Shown piece after piece: positions 23,637 through 36,870 of a DNA stretch of 64,000 nucleotides. Numbering within the stretch: the first letter of the stretch is position 1; each line of letters begins with the position of its first letter. Below the pieces are notes generated by a model. It saw only the letters and a program-made list of their open reading frames with translations. It ran no database searches and had not been told where the DNA came from. Where the stretch lies: assembly GCF_011075055.1 (NCBI RefSeq), contig NW_025401138.1, positions 124,001 through 188,000 on the forward strand, given 5' to 3'. Source of the DNA: Mangifera indica (Eukaryota; Streptophyta; Magnoliopsida; Sapindales; Anacardiaceae). The translations under genes were made by a program, and so were the position numbers.

Positions 23637-26636
23637 CTATTCCAAGACTTCCTCTGGCCATAGCCGCTTCCACGTGGAGATTTCCTCTTCACTCCTCAGC
23701 TTTCTGATTCCCCCATAAAATCCATCTGCCTCGTTTCCCTCCTCCCTATGATCTTTCCTATCTATCATTGTTTTTCTCCACCGTGAGCCAGGAGCATACT
23801 GATTGAATTCCAAGACCACAGTGTCTGTTACAACCAATGCAATGTCAGAAATTTATGCTCTATCACAAAAATTCAACCATACAATTGACCTTAATAAGTT
23901 TTAGCTTTACAGCTGATGCTACTATAAATTACTGAAAAAGAAATATGTTGACAACATTTCACAAAATACTATGCATGATCCTATAGATTGCAAAGATCTT
24001 TTGACAAGTTGCTTGGCTGAAACAAACAATAAAATTATTGCTAGTCTTTAAAAAACTGACCTATGCAAATAACAAATAGAAAATGCAAAAGTGAGGGTCA
24101 ATTGCATTCCTGTCCCACTAAAGTGTAAGATTATTTATGTGACATAAATATATACATTCTCTGTTTTGTCAAGTTGCAAGCAACAAAAGAGATCCTTTGC
24201 TTTTTCTTTTATGATGAGGTAACGGAGAGATAATTTTCATTAGTGGGTCATCCTGAATGTGCTTTACTTGAAAACAACAGTGCTCAGATTGTCTACAAAG
24301 GCAGGTATAAAATAAATGAAAAATTGGGAGATGAAAATAGCCAGTGCTGCCCCGCATAGCCAAAAGATGACCAATTCGCAAACAACAGAACATTGAGTTC
24401 TTTCAGTGCGGTTGGCCATAAATATTCCACTGAGACATGAGTTATCACAATGTTGGTGGAAATTATGACAAAATGACAATGATTTTTCCCGGGGACCAAT
24501 CATATAGGCAGACCAAGTGGTCTAGGTATTATAAAATTGGATTCAAGAAAAAGACCTAACCAAACCTGGGTCTCATCTATGGAAGTGAGTTTTATATTCT
24601 ACAATGGATGTTGTGTTTTCTCTTAATATTCATATACACTGAACAAGAAGAAAATTTTTATCACCCTATAATGGTTTAGTCAATTTCTAAGATCACAAAG
24701 AAAGTGAAGATGCAGCAATAACACAAGACCTCCGACCACAAGGTGTTGTTAAATTCCCAAAGTCCTGTTTCCTTCTACTTTATATCTATGCAATCACATG
24801 GAGCATAAAGTGCAAATTGAAAGGGGAAAAGGTGAAATCAACTCACCGCTATTATGACATCGACAGAAATTTTCATTTCCGTCACACGATTCTAAGTGGC
24901 CTACAACACCATACCACCAGCCTGCAATGTATATGTGAGAAATCTTAGAAAGCAGTAAATAATTACAAACATATTTCAAATATAAATCAAGAAGAATGAA
25001 TTAAAAATAAATTAGTTGTCTACTGTTATGGCTACTTAGTGAGATATGCATTTTGTATGATGGAATTTTAGTTGACTATTATGAACATATCATTAAAACG
25101 ACATCTTCCATTTTCTTGACAATTTATAATATAACATGATTCAGTTTGAACTGGCCATCTCTCAATGAAAGAATATTGTCCAAATAATTTGCAGTTTCTG
25201 CAGATTGCAAGAAAATGATGACACAGCAAAATTCTTTTCTACTAGATGCAATCATTTTACTACATAAATTCTTTGCATCACTTTCCTTTTTTCAAGCAAC
25301 CTAAAACCAATTGACATTCTGGGAAAAACTCCAGAAGAAAACTTGACAAAAAGTCTTTAAAAATGAACAATTTAAGCTACTTCAATTGATCTATAAGGCA
25401 TTGATAAGCTGAAATGAAAGACAGCTAACAGAAGAAAATAGTAAATGAAACATACCATACGGGAATTCTTTGTTTCTTCTCCACTGAATCTCGATGTTAT
25501 CACCCGGGTGTAACTCATTCAAGCAATCAGAAATGTGAAGATCATGAGGAGTAGTATCATTAGGTGGTGCCCTAAGCCTTTCCCATGGTACACCATGCTC
25601 TATTGCAACTACCTTCCTTCCATGAGGTGGATACCTGCAACACAAACCCAACTCCAAAAATCAACCCACGACAGTAAGAAATTTCCTAATTCTTAATCCA
25701 TCTTTCTAAAATTACCTGGCTTGAAAGGAGTCAGTGCGCGGATCATAGCTAAGTTCAGCGTCATAGCATGACAGCATAAACCCAATATGACCATTCTGCA
25801 TAACACCCCAAAACAAAATTTGCTTAAAAACTGAACAAATTTCATCGAGTTAGCTTTTTTTCTTCTTTTTTTTTGCAACTTTTTCGGAGTAAAAAATCAC
25901 TTTTGAAGCTTCGGAACAGATGATAACAATATGGAGATAAAAACGTTAGTTATTGTTGCTGTGTCAGTACCTCACGATTATAGACCTGGGCTGGGAACCA
26001 AAAGCGGCCACTCTCAAGAGCAAGATACCAGGACATGATTGAATCAACAGGCAAAGAATTGGAACTCTTCTGATTGTAACTATCTTCAACCTTTGGTCTA
26101 AACCATGATAAAAACTGAACTATAGAGAAAAGCTTCATCCAAAGCTTTTGTTTACCCTGTTTAAGATTGGTAGAATCTTTTCTCGTTGCCGTATGCGACT
26201 GCCACTGTCTATAAGCAGCAGGGCCAATAATTCTACCCCATTTCTGCTTCATGTGTTTCTCCCAAAGATGATCACTCATACACCGATCTCTCAACGAACT
26301 ACAAACACCAGCCATGCTACAAAGCCCTGAAGGAGGTAACTTTTCCAGGATACATTCCAAGACCAATTCAGGCAAGTCTAAAACTGACATCCCCCCACAA
26401 CTTTCACCAGCAAAATGATCAAGTTTAGAGGTTAGAGCCATGTTGTTTACAGAGGGAATTATAGAGAATTTAAAAGTATTCTTTATGGAGGCAGAAATGG
26501 AAAAGATTGACGAGTGTTTCCAAAACCAGAGAGACAATAATCTAAACTCAGTTGCCCACAGTGGAAGTGGCTTTAGAGGAAGGGAATTTAGAAAGAGAAT
26601 AAAAGAGAAACAGGTGATGAAGAAGTAAAGTAGCAT
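23637..26636 (-). CDS. F-box protein (plant At2g26850/At2g32560-type)
   Basis: Five exons (minus): 25971-26636, 25716-25795, 25456-25634, 24847-24921, 23637-23824; 395 residues. Residues 84-130 are an F-box ([20 protein letters not shown] ... [11 protein letters not shown]), the Skp1-binding module of SCF ubiquitin ligases. The rest is the plant-specific substrate region: [100 protein letters not shown] and a Trp-containing end. The long N-terminus begins [20 protein letters not shown], a hydrophobic segment I recall as conserved in this subfamily, so ATG 26636 is preferred over the internal M66 (MALTSK). It may be membrane-anchored. The substrate is unknown. Confidence 0.88.
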
Positions 26637-27875
26637 TATAAAAGTGGTATTTTATTTAACGGGTCAAATTCAAGTTTGGCAAAAATGACAAGGCCAAAAG
26701 ATTAATCAACGGGACGGAGAAACCAAATAGTGGAAAAGACAATGGTAAAGAACAGGAAACTCAAAAAACAAAAAAAAAAAAAAGGTTTCTTTCTCCTCTT
26801 ACTGGGAGTGATCAATCCCCTCTTAAAGGGCAAAAACCAAAGTGAGATATTCACATAAACCCGGGTTTTTAATGGTTCAACGAAAGCCCACCAAACCCGG
26901 ACAGTGGGCCTCCTGCTTGCAAATTCTAAATCAGAATAAAATGAAATGTATATGTAATTGATATATAAATTTTGGTATGTATTGTATACGTAGAAACCTT
27001 AAACAGCGATCAATCAGCAAGCTTTGATGACCAAAAAAAAAATCTTGTATAAAACCAAATCTACAACATGAAAAGAAGCTAAACTACTTTAAGGGCTCCT
27101 TGTTCTTGTTTTAGTAAAAAATAAAAAGGGAAAAAAACGTCATTCTTCACAGAAAGTGGGGTTGAGAAAATGAGTTAAATTGAATGCATCAAATGAGGAG
27201 GGGAATGAAGAAGTGGGGTAGATTGAGATCTGATATGGGAATAGATGACACCTTGAAATCTTACGAAAATAAAATTAAAAGGACGGATAACAAGTCTAGA
27301 TACAAAGACCCAAATCTCCAAAGATCTTTGAATGTTGATTTAAGAAACAGAAACGTTTTGAAAAATTCGATAAAATGAGAGGCACAGATCTGGGTAGGTG
27401 AGATTGAAATTGAAGCACGATTAGGCGCACCACCCAACTCACACAGTCACTAACACATAAAAGCGAACACAAAAGAGACAAAGAGATAGAGATTGTGAAG
27501 ATGGTTATGATGAAGCTGGGATTGTGGGGTCAATTCACAACCCAGTTCACCAAAATCTTCTTCAACAAATCTCAAATGATAACTAGTTGATTTTCTTGGA
27601 GGCAAATTAAAAAACAGATAATTTACACAAGTTAAGATAGAGAGATACTACTAAAAATAAGAAAGAATGAAATGGGCGGCAACGGTTGAACGAGAAATTT
27701 GTAGGGCATTCAAAGATTTATCACTCTGTTTTCGTGGATATGAAACCACCCATTTTACTATATTCCTCAAATATCTCCGTCAATTTATGTGCACAACCCA
27801 CTTGCCCGAAAAGACTTGCAGGTCGCTTCATGCCCTCTCTTCCAAGTTCCAATAATATCACATCATATTATAAAA
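26637..27875. other. F-box gene 5' flank, possible leader exon
   Basis: The minus strand from about 27600 to 27380 is pyrimidine-rich (CTCTATCTCTTTGTCTC) and resembles a transcribed 5' leader, possibly of the F-box gene with a leader intron. Short open frames on the plus strand (about 27184, 27667) show no family resemblance. Confidence 0.25.
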
Positions 27876-28150
27876 GGCCAAAGGATTTATTCCCATTAAG
27901 TGTGATATTTTTCCAAATTTTTTTTTATGTTTAAAAATCTTAAATATTTATTTATGAATAGATAGAATTAATAAAATTTTAATATTTTAATATTTTATCT
28001 CATTTTATTTTTTAAATATTAAAAAATAATATTTTTCTCCTTTAAATTAAATTTTAAAAAATAACTATTTATTTCTTAAGATTTTTTTTATTATCTGATG
28101 ATATTTCTTTTCTCTTCCTTTAACTGTTACTCTCCCACCATTTTTCCCTT
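27876..28150. mobile_element. Truncated MITE end of the GGCCAAAGG family
   Basis: Starts GGCCAAAGGATTTATTCCCA and continues with typical arm words (TTAAATTAAATTTTAAAAAA). No right terminus was found before unrelated sequence begins near 28150, so the end is approximate. Confidence 0.45.
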
Positions 28151-28499
28151 CAATTGATAGTTCTAAATCCAATAAGAAAGTGATGTTTCTCATGTTGACT
28201 TCAAATCATGCCCCAAGACCCTCAGCATGGCTAATGCCAAAATCAAACGGGTTGGACCTTATCATGAGTTGATCTAACCCCTTGAACATATTTAATTATA
28301 TATGTATAAACTTTAAAGTATTGACAATAATTGTAATAAGTAATCAACCCTACAAGGGGGATATTTTAATTAATTACCCAAATAATAGGTTTACTTAATA
28401 AATAGTTAATGTTAACCCTTTAACTATTTATGCCACTCAAATTCATTTGAATCAACCAAAGTTACTAGCAAATTAGTGTATCTGAAATCAATAAAATTA

Positions 28500-28660
28500 T
28501 GTATATTTATTTTTAAAAAAGAAAAAGACATATTTGATATGTATCATCAAGTGATTAATTATTTAAAATTAAAAATAAAATAACATCTAATTATATAATT
28601 AGTATATATTAAATATATACTAATTTATATACTTGAGTGGATACAAATAACATTTCTCAT
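28500..28660. repeat. AT-rich dispersed repeat, copy 1
   Basis: Shares a block (AAAATTAAAAATAAAATAAC followed by ATCTAATTATATAATTAG) with 30090-30260, 30950-31080 and 33060-33240. All are about 130-180 bp, extremely AT-rich and self-complementary. Likely a degenerate MITE family; ends were not resolved. Confidence 0.4.
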
Positions 28661-29072
28661 CTGAAATATATTATAGATTTTTCATTACATAAATGTTTTG
28701 CTATTATTTAACAAGCTCAATATTTTATTTAGATAATATATTTAGCTATAAAATCTAATGATTTGTCTATTAATGAAATGGTAGATAATGTATAGATAAA
28801 CTATCTTAATTTGGCTTGACAATCTAATTAAAACATGTTAAATAATTTATAGTATTTGGAAGCTATTTTTGTTTTTATTATTTTTCTGGTTAAATACAAA
28901 CCCTTGATATTTTGAATATAAATATTATTAAAATTAATTATACATAGAAATATTTCAGTGTACTTTTAGGGTTTGCATAATTTGCTATTTTTACTATGAA
29001 TATATCTTGACAAAGCTAAATAATTAAAGTTAATGTTACATGTCATCAATTACAAGTGAGCAATATTACATA

Positions 29073-29868
29073 GGCCAAAGGACTACTTTCCACCTAAGTT
29101 TTAATATAAAAATAAATACATATCTATTGAATTTAAAAAATCTAAACACTCACTCATAGAGCAACTATTATTAAAAATTTTTATTTAGGGTAAGAGTAAA
29201 ATCATTATTTTATCAATAATATTAAAATATATCATTTTATTTTATTTTCCTCTTCAGGTTTTAAAAACTCGTATTTCAACCCTTAGCCTCAATTTTGCCT
29301 CTTCAAATCCATAGGGTTTTCTCTCCTCTTTGGCAATGGAGACGGTGGTTGCCACCATCTCTACCTTTAGTCCAGTTGTCTCCCTCCTCAGCATGCGATG
29401 TTGATAGAGACAAAGAACTTCGTCTCTGTCGACGAAATCGTCTCTGTCGACGAAATCGTCTCGTCTGTTTCTTCCTTGACGGAGAGACAAGAAGATAGAG
29501 TCGAAGTTCTTCATCTCCATCGACGTTGTTTGTTAAAGAGGGAGACGACATGACTAAAGGTGGAGATAGTGATGGCCACTGTCGCCATCGTTGGATAGGG
29601 TTGAAAAACCTAGTGATTTGAGATAGAAAAAGTTACTTTTCAAAGTTGAGGTTAGAGGGTGAAATGTGAATTTTCAAAACCTGATAGGGAAAATGAGATA
29701 AATTTATATCGTTTTTAATATTATTGATGAAATAACGATTTTATCTTTAGTCTTAATAGAAAATTTTAACAGCAGTTAATCCATGGATTGATGTTTGAGT
29801 TTTTGAAATTCTACGAGTGTATATTTGTCTTTATATTAAAACTTTAGGTGGGAAATAATCTTTCGGTC
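29073..29868. mobile_element. Mutator-size MITE, copy 3 (796 bp, 9-bp TSD)
   Basis: Starts GGCCAAAGGACTACTTTCCA and ends TAATCTTTCGGTC. Flanks TATTACATA (29064-29072) and TATTATATA (29869-29877) match at 8 of 9. The core contains a tandem GTCTCTGTCGACGAAATC word (two copies, about 29424-29460). Open frames here are products of the palindromic core, not genes. Confidence 0.8.
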
Positions 29869-29877
29869 TATTATATA

Positions 29878-31296
29878 TGCACTTTTTTTTTTTTAACAAG
29901 AAACCCTATGTGAGTTCAATCATTTCTTCAGGGTTGAAATAACTTCACCGTGTAGGTCAAACTCGACACCTAGTGACCCACTTCACAACCACTAAATCAG
30001 ATAAATTAAAAGTTTAATCTAAAAATGTCATCATAAAATATTTAAACTTATATTCTCTTATATATAACGTCTTATTTTTTGTCACTCAACATATCATTTA
30101 AGAGAATTTATATACATTTTGAATACATAAAAATGAATATACAAATGATACTTCATCATGTAATTAGATATTATTTTATTTTTAATTCAAAATTATTCAA
30201 TCACATAATAATATATTATTTATATATCTATTTATATACTTAACTATGTGTCCACATAATTTTTTTCATTATAATAAATTCACTCAACCACATTTGATGT
30301 CATTTTGCTATTATAAATATTGCCGACTTCGGCAAATAAAAATAATTGTTTGACAATTAATGTGAGGCTTCAATGAATGTGAGTATCTTCATAAATATTT
30401 GATAAGATCTTAACATGCACCTAAAACGGCCACCCAATTCAATTAGTTTTAGGTCAATGTTCACATTGAATTAGGACTAGCATCTTCAATCAATGATGGG
30501 CAACCACACATGATTATAGCTAGGATTTAAATACCGATAAAACTATAGATGTGTTAAATAAGTCAAGTTAATTTGAGACTAGATTTAGAATACAAAAAAA
30601 TGGTTTGACCTAAAAGGGCAATAGTGGGCTAAGTCGACGCTTTAGGTCTTGACACAAAATCTATTATTGTTTTCATAATTATTAAAAAGTAAAAGAATTA
30701 ATTAATTAATAATTATAATATAAATAATTATTTTTTATTAAAATTAATTGATTGATCCGTTACTGTAAGACTCAATTCGTTGCTATAGAGTCTAACCTAA
30801 CCTTATATATATAAGGTTAAGTCGTGAGAGTCATACTTTCCATAAGCTATCCGCTCTATAAGACCTGTTACTATATAGGTCTTAGGCTTAGGCCCAATGG
30901 GTTACATCGGAGCTGGCACAATTCATTATCACCTCTATCTATGCGTATATTTTTTTCACACAAATAATTTATTATTATATAATTAAATGATTTTAAATTA
31001 AAGATAAAATAACATATAATTATATAATAACATATTATTTATATATCTAAATTATGTATTAAAAAAAAATATACAAAGTATTGCTCTTTAAATATTAAGT
31101 ATTTCATCTTTATGTGTCTCAATAATTGAAGTGATGTGGGGCGTTAAAAGTGAGTCGCTACAAAAATTACATTGAATTCAACACAATAATCAAAGGGACT
31201 CCTTGCATTGGAATCAAATGAACTTGAGGTGTGCAGATGTGATTTGTTGACACCAAACGACACACATAATTCAAAATCCTGTGCAAATAGTTAAAA
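29878..31296. other. Gene-free repeat-derived DNA
   Basis: Contains two copies of the AT-rich dispersed repeat (about 30090-30260 and 30950-31080) and a perfect short palindrome AACCTTATATATATAAGGTT at 30804-30823. No coding sequence seen. Confidence 0.4.
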
Positions 31297-32122
31297 GGCC
31301 AAACGACTATGTACCCCCGAAATTTTAGTACATTTTTAAAGTCATACTCGTAGTTTAAAAAACTAGAAATCCCACTAATAGGCTAATTTCTACTAAAAGG
31401 GGTAAAAATAAAATTGTTATTTTATTAATAACATTAAAAAAATTCATTATGTTTTCCCTCACAATTTTAAAAACTAACAAATTCACTCATACTTAAAGTA
31501 TTTTAACTTTCAAAAATAACATTTTTCTCTCCCTAAAAAAACTTAAGGTTTATTTTTCAAAGACTCTTCGACCACCAGAGAAAACGCTTCAATCCACCAT
31601 CTTGTCGACCACCCTTTATCCCTTCGAAGCTTCCTAATGACACAACGAAGATGTATTTTTGTCGATTCTAAAATAATTGATGAAAACGAGTCTTCTTCAA
31701 CTTCGTCGATTCTTCTAAAATCGATGAAGACCCTCATCTTCGTTGATTCGTCTAGAATCAATGAAGATGTGTTTTCATTGCTTCTTCTTGCGTCAGATAG
31801 TGAAAATCTGGTGGTCGCCAATTGCTGGAGATGGTGGCCAGAAAACATTTAGAAAATAATCTCTAGGTTTTAGGGGAGTGGAATGTTACTTTTGAAAGTT
31901 AAAAAACTTTAGACAAGGGTGAAATTATTAGTTTTTAAAACTATGGGGGGGGGGGGAACATATAATGAATTTTATATTTTTTTAATATTATTAATGAAAT
32001 AATAATTTTACTTTTGTCTCTTTTAACAAAAATTAGCTCATAAGTGGGACTTCTAGTTTTTCAAACCCTGCAAGTGTGACTTTAAAAACACACTAAAACT
32101 CGGGGGACATAGTCCTTTGGCC
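31297..32122. mobile_element. Mutator-size MITE, copy 4 (826 bp, 10-bp flank repeat)
   Basis: Starts GGCCAAACGACTATGTACCC and ends with the complement ATAGTCCTTTGGCC. Flanked by the perfect direct repeat ATAGTTAAAA (31287-31296 and 32123-32132), consistent with a 9-bp duplication plus one chance base. The core (31640-31800) is a run of related palindromic words around TCGATTCT and AATCGATGAAG. A 12-base G run lies at 31945-31956. Confidence 0.85.
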
Positions 32123-32132
32123 ATAGTTAAAA

Positions 32133-35100
32133 TAACTACTATTAGAATTTAGATAGATTTTGGCATGCTTATTATTAAGTAATAAAAATGTAAAAGTAAC
32201 AGCGTTTCAAATATGGTTTGGTTAGATGGTCGAAACATCTACATCGACAATACAATTATGAACTTATGTGCATTTCATTAGTGAATATGAATTTTAAGAG
32301 CTATCTATAATGTTTTTCTCTTGTTTAATGATTTTTGTTAGGTAACTTTTCATATTTATACGATTATTGAAAAGAAATTACATTGAAATTAGGAGAATTG
32401 AAAGATTCTTAATCTAAATAAGATTTCCAACTGTTTGTTCCAATTTCAATTGAAATAGAGGAGAATATTAACAATATCAAAAATACCTCTATTAGGAATA
32501 TGAAGATGACTTTTAGCTATGGTTACAACTAATGCATGATTTTATTCATCAAATAATATAATGTTGCCATCATTCAACTCATTATTCATGCATTAGATTT
32601 TGCGTCGTGTTTATCTAGTTTTTTTTTTTTTTAAAATTAAAACACCTAAACGTGTCTACGGATCTGCTTATAGCATAGCTTAACCATTTATAAAAAAAAG
32701 AACACAACCAATGAGAGTCATGACAAGCAGAATGAGCAAACTATATAAGAGGCCTTAAGATCTAGCCTAGCATGACCTAAAATAATGGTTCGTACCTTAA
32801 GTCTTGTCTAGCTAGCATGAGTCGTTTTTTGACAAGTCACGGTATGACATAACTTGTGAGTATGATAAGTCGTATAAAATATAACCTAACATGATTTACA
32901 ATGTCTAAAAACACATTCTTTTAAGGGTAAATCTAACTTAATAATTGAAGTTTTACATATTGAAAAACTGTAACTTGGATTATTGAAAAAATGTGGTTAG
33001 ACACTTAGACATGCTAAATATTAGCAATAATTGAACTTTTTTTTTTCTTGGCGAAGAGAAATACTATAGGTATATATTTTTAATATATAATTTAGGTATA
33101 TAAATGATATATAATTATATAATTAAATATTATTTTAATTTTAATTTTAATTTATTTAATTATATGATGATATATCTTTAATTATATAAATAGTATATAA
33201 AAGTTTTATACAAATAATTTTATTATTAAACAAAGATATATGCTACAGGGACATGAAATATTCAACCAGCAAATCATATGCTTAAAGAGATTCTAAAGGA
33301 AAATCAAAAGCTACTCAAAATTAGAAAAGACCTTTCTTAAAGGACCATAACAGGATAAGGTTAGACCCACCTGGCTTTAGCCTCTTTCTAGATTAATTGA
33401 CAGCTTCAAAAGCAAAATTTTATTGGTCAACGTGTCCTCTTTAAAATGCTGTAAAATAGAAAAGAAAAAAAAAGACATTATTCTATTCTCTGTACTATAT
33501 CACTCTACCCCCAAAATCTTAAAAAAAAAAAAGGTTATAAATTGATAATTATATTAAAATTAACATGATCGATTGTTATGGTATAATCAGACTATTGCTA
33601 TTTCTGTATGGGGTAATATTATTAAATCTGTGCAAAAAATCAGACATATCAAAATGGGCATAGTGACTAATATAGTTAAATACATGACTCACTCTTCATG
33701 ATTGATGTGCTTAAATTCGACTTATTAAATTTATTTATTTTATTAAAGGAATCTTGTCAGATTTCATCAAACAAGTAAATCTCTCGAGATAGGATGACTA
33801 GACTAAATCCTTGGATATTCAAACTTGAAGAGGGTATGAGTTTATGTTATTCGAATTTTAATCTTTTAGAAGAGGATCTTTCTATTTTACTATTTAAGTT
33901 AATCTTTGAGATCGACTTATTAAAAGTTCATATGTTATATCAACATAGAGTGAATTATATTTTTGCACCTAAAGTTCAACCCAAAACATTTTTTTATCTC
34001 TTGATGACATAAAATTATGTATTCTCATTTAAAATCAAAAGTAGAATTTCGATAAGTTTTAAAAAGTTAAAATACCATATTATCCCTAACTATTTCATTC
34101 GTTAATGTTACCATGTCACACCAAATTAAAAAAAAAAAACACATTTACAAGTTTAGATTCCCTACCATTATTGCTATCATTAGTCTGACACCCCTTGTTT
34201 TACAAGTCATCTGACACTCTCAATCACACAAGTTATCCTCTCTCTTGCATCAACCATCTCTTCATTCTCTATTGCCTATCTAGTCGACCCCAACACTTTA
34301 TCTCTCACATACAAGATTCCCATTACAATTGAGATTATGAATTTTCAATTTATAAAGGTAGTATGAGATCCATAGTGAGAGAGGATATCCACCTCTGGAT
34401 GAGTATGGTACTAATAAATTTTTATCTCTTATTTTAATGTGTACTTTCCAAAGGGGCACAAATGCAAGAAGGAAGTTTGAGCTTGATGAGAATGACTAGG
34501 GTATCTTCCACATTATATGATTATTGAATCAAATAAACATTTAAGGTAGCCACGAGAATTCTCAAAAATTATAGGGATTAAATTGTAAGTTTTCTAACTT
34601 ATAAAAAGGCCAAAATATCATGTTTAAAAAATTTAAATGGATTTGTGAAAAAGTTGTTATTTTTAATTTCTCAAAAAATTTTGAATTATAAAAAAATTAT
34701 TATTTTCTTCCTATATCACTTTTTTAAAATAAAATTTAATTTTGGATGAGAAAATATAAATTACCATCAAAGGGTGGAAAATTTTCTTGGGCCAAACATT
34801 GGGTGGTAAAATGTAATTTTACTCGTTGATAAATTTGTTACTATGTTTAGGAAAAGAATGACGGATTATTGTTTGATATGAATATTGTTAGGAAAATTTC
34901 CATGGATTTGCCTTTGAAGTGCATAGATTTCTTTTAAAGAATTATGTTGTTACTTACATTATTGGCATGCTAATGGAAAATGATTCTTCTGGAAAATGAG
35001 TGCGTGGGGGACAAAACAATTTGAGGGCATTGTGATTGCCATGATGCCACGTAGCACCATCTTCTAAGAACCTTATCTATTTTAGTGGATATGCTTTCTT

Positions 35101-35304
35101 TGATTCAACCAAAAAATTTTCCTTGGAAGGATATATACAAAAGCATGCGGTCCAAAAAAGGTTTATTTTAAAATCAAAATTTTAATTTATTTAATTTAAT
35201 AATTTAACTTAAATAAAACTTTTTATTCTTAAAAAAAATTCTACAAAAACCCAATTGACGACTTTTATTCACCATTCTTCTAATAACTTTTATTGATCTG
35301 ATGT
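32133..35304. other. Gene-free AT-rich DNA
   Basis: Contains an AT-rich dispersed repeat copy (about 33060-33240). An inverted pair GGCCAAAATATC / GGGCCAAACATTGGG near 34608-34800 may be a short degenerate element. No supported gene. Confidence 0.35.
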
Positions 35305-35542
35305 AGGACTAGACTCGAATCAAGTCTGTTTGAATTCTAGCTCTCTATCGAGCTCAAGTTCGAGCTCGAATTACTCGTTAAATTTTTCAATTAAAAATTT
35401 TGATACAAAACGATGTTGTTTTGATCAATATATATTAAAATAACGTCATTTTAATAACAAAAAATGAGTCAAACTGAATTCGAGTTCAGTTATATATAAA
35501 TCGAGCCGAGCTTAAACTCGATTCAGTTCGATTCCAACCCTA
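35305..35542. mobile_element. Short palindromic MITE, GGATTTGAA family, copy 2
   Basis: Same internal order as 3270-3530: GAGCTCGA words, then AAAAATTTTGATACAAAACG, GTTTTGATCAATATATATTA, and an end TTCGATTCCAACCCT. Flanks ATCTGATGT (35296-35304) and ATCAGATGT (35543-35551) match at 8 of 9. Confidence 0.65.
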
Positions 35543-36495
35543 ATCAGATGTAATTGGTTTCATTCAAGAAAATATTTGATTTAGATAAAAAAATTAATTA
35601 TCAAAGAAAAATCCTTCAAAAACCCAATTGACAAATCTTACCATTTTTTCTATAGCATTTTTTTTTTCTTGATAATCAAAAATCTTATCCGTATTTATTA
35701 GACAAGTAAATTTATGATACAATGACTGAATTCATAATCATTATATTGTATATACTCAAATCTAAATTTTTACTTTAAAAATTTTAATCTTTCACCAGTA
35801 ACCCAATCATCTTTTTATGGCTTTCATTGATTTCTTTCATCTACTCTTACCTCCATAGATTATGGAGTAAATAGGCACAAAATGATGAATCAAAAGGCAC
35901 ACCCAACGCATATTCCTTTTGGTAACTTTATTTATTTTTTGGACATTTTCAAAGTTACATAATCTTTGATGCTTGTCCCCTAAAGTTTAAGCATTTCATG
36001 CATCACTTCCCATCAAAGCTTTTATAAATTGCCCCACTTCCATTATTTTTCAAATCATTATATAAATAAATTAATAAATAATCCCTTCTCTCTTTCTCCT
36101 TCATTCTCAAGTGGACCCGTGCACACCCACTTATGTGTAAATTTATGCAAGTTATCATTTTTTTTACATATTTTAATAATAATTATTAAATTTAGAATGG
36201 ATGGTCTTAAATATTAATGTATGTTCTAAGCACACAAAATTATGATCCTTGAAAAGGACAGTTATGATGATATTAATACATGAAAGTGGTATTTCTATAC
36301 TTCTTTTCATAAATTAATTTAATTAAAGTTTTAGCTCTGATATGGGTAACAACAAAATAGGTCATTCGGCCCAATGAAAAGACTTGTTGGGCTTGAACAA
36401 GCCCATGATTACCACAATTAGACTCAACAAAATATTAACTTTCATAAGAGAGAATTTTTTTCTGCTGAGGACTTGGTCTGTATTAGTTGTAGCAC
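35543..36495. other. AT-rich intergenic DNA, nothing recognised
   Basis: Only low-complexity sequence and short chance frames were seen. Confidence 0.3.
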
Positions 36496-36870
36496 TAGAG
36501 TTGACCCGGGCTTAGTCAAACTTGAGTTTGAGCTCAACTCTTATAAACCCAAGATAAGTTCAACTCAAGTGAGCTTGAACTCAGTTTGAGAATTTAATAT
36601 TTTTGAGCTTGAACATGAAAATTTAATATTTTTTAGTTTGAGTTTTAAAGGTGTTCGATTTGTTAAACTTGTCATCCTAAAAAATTTAATATAAAATAAC
36701 ATCATTTTAATAAATATGTAATAAAACGATATCGTTTTAATACTGAGTCAAACTTAAAACTCGATTCGAGCTCGAACTAAACTCAAGCTTAACTCTTTTA
36801 AAACGAGCCAAGTTTGAGCTTTATTCCATGAAAAATGAGTTGAGTTTAATCTTAACTCGAATCTAACCCA
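36496..36870. mobile_element. Diverged GGATTTGAA-family inverted-repeat element, copy 3
   Basis: Longer and more degenerate relative of the elements at 3270 and 35305. The left part has TTGAGTTTGAGCTCAA words, the middle has ATAAAACGATATCGTTTTAA, and the right end TAACTCGAATCTAACCCA is the degenerate complement of the left. No target duplication was seen. Confidence 0.45.

Noticed and set aside
29254..29551. Overlapping ORFs on both strands with repeated Arg/Asp words
   Set aside because: They arise from the tandem GTCGACGAAATC core of MITE copy 3, not from a gene.
31543..31852. Mirrored ORFs of 101 and 71 codons
   Set aside because: They are products of the palindromic core of MITE copy 4.
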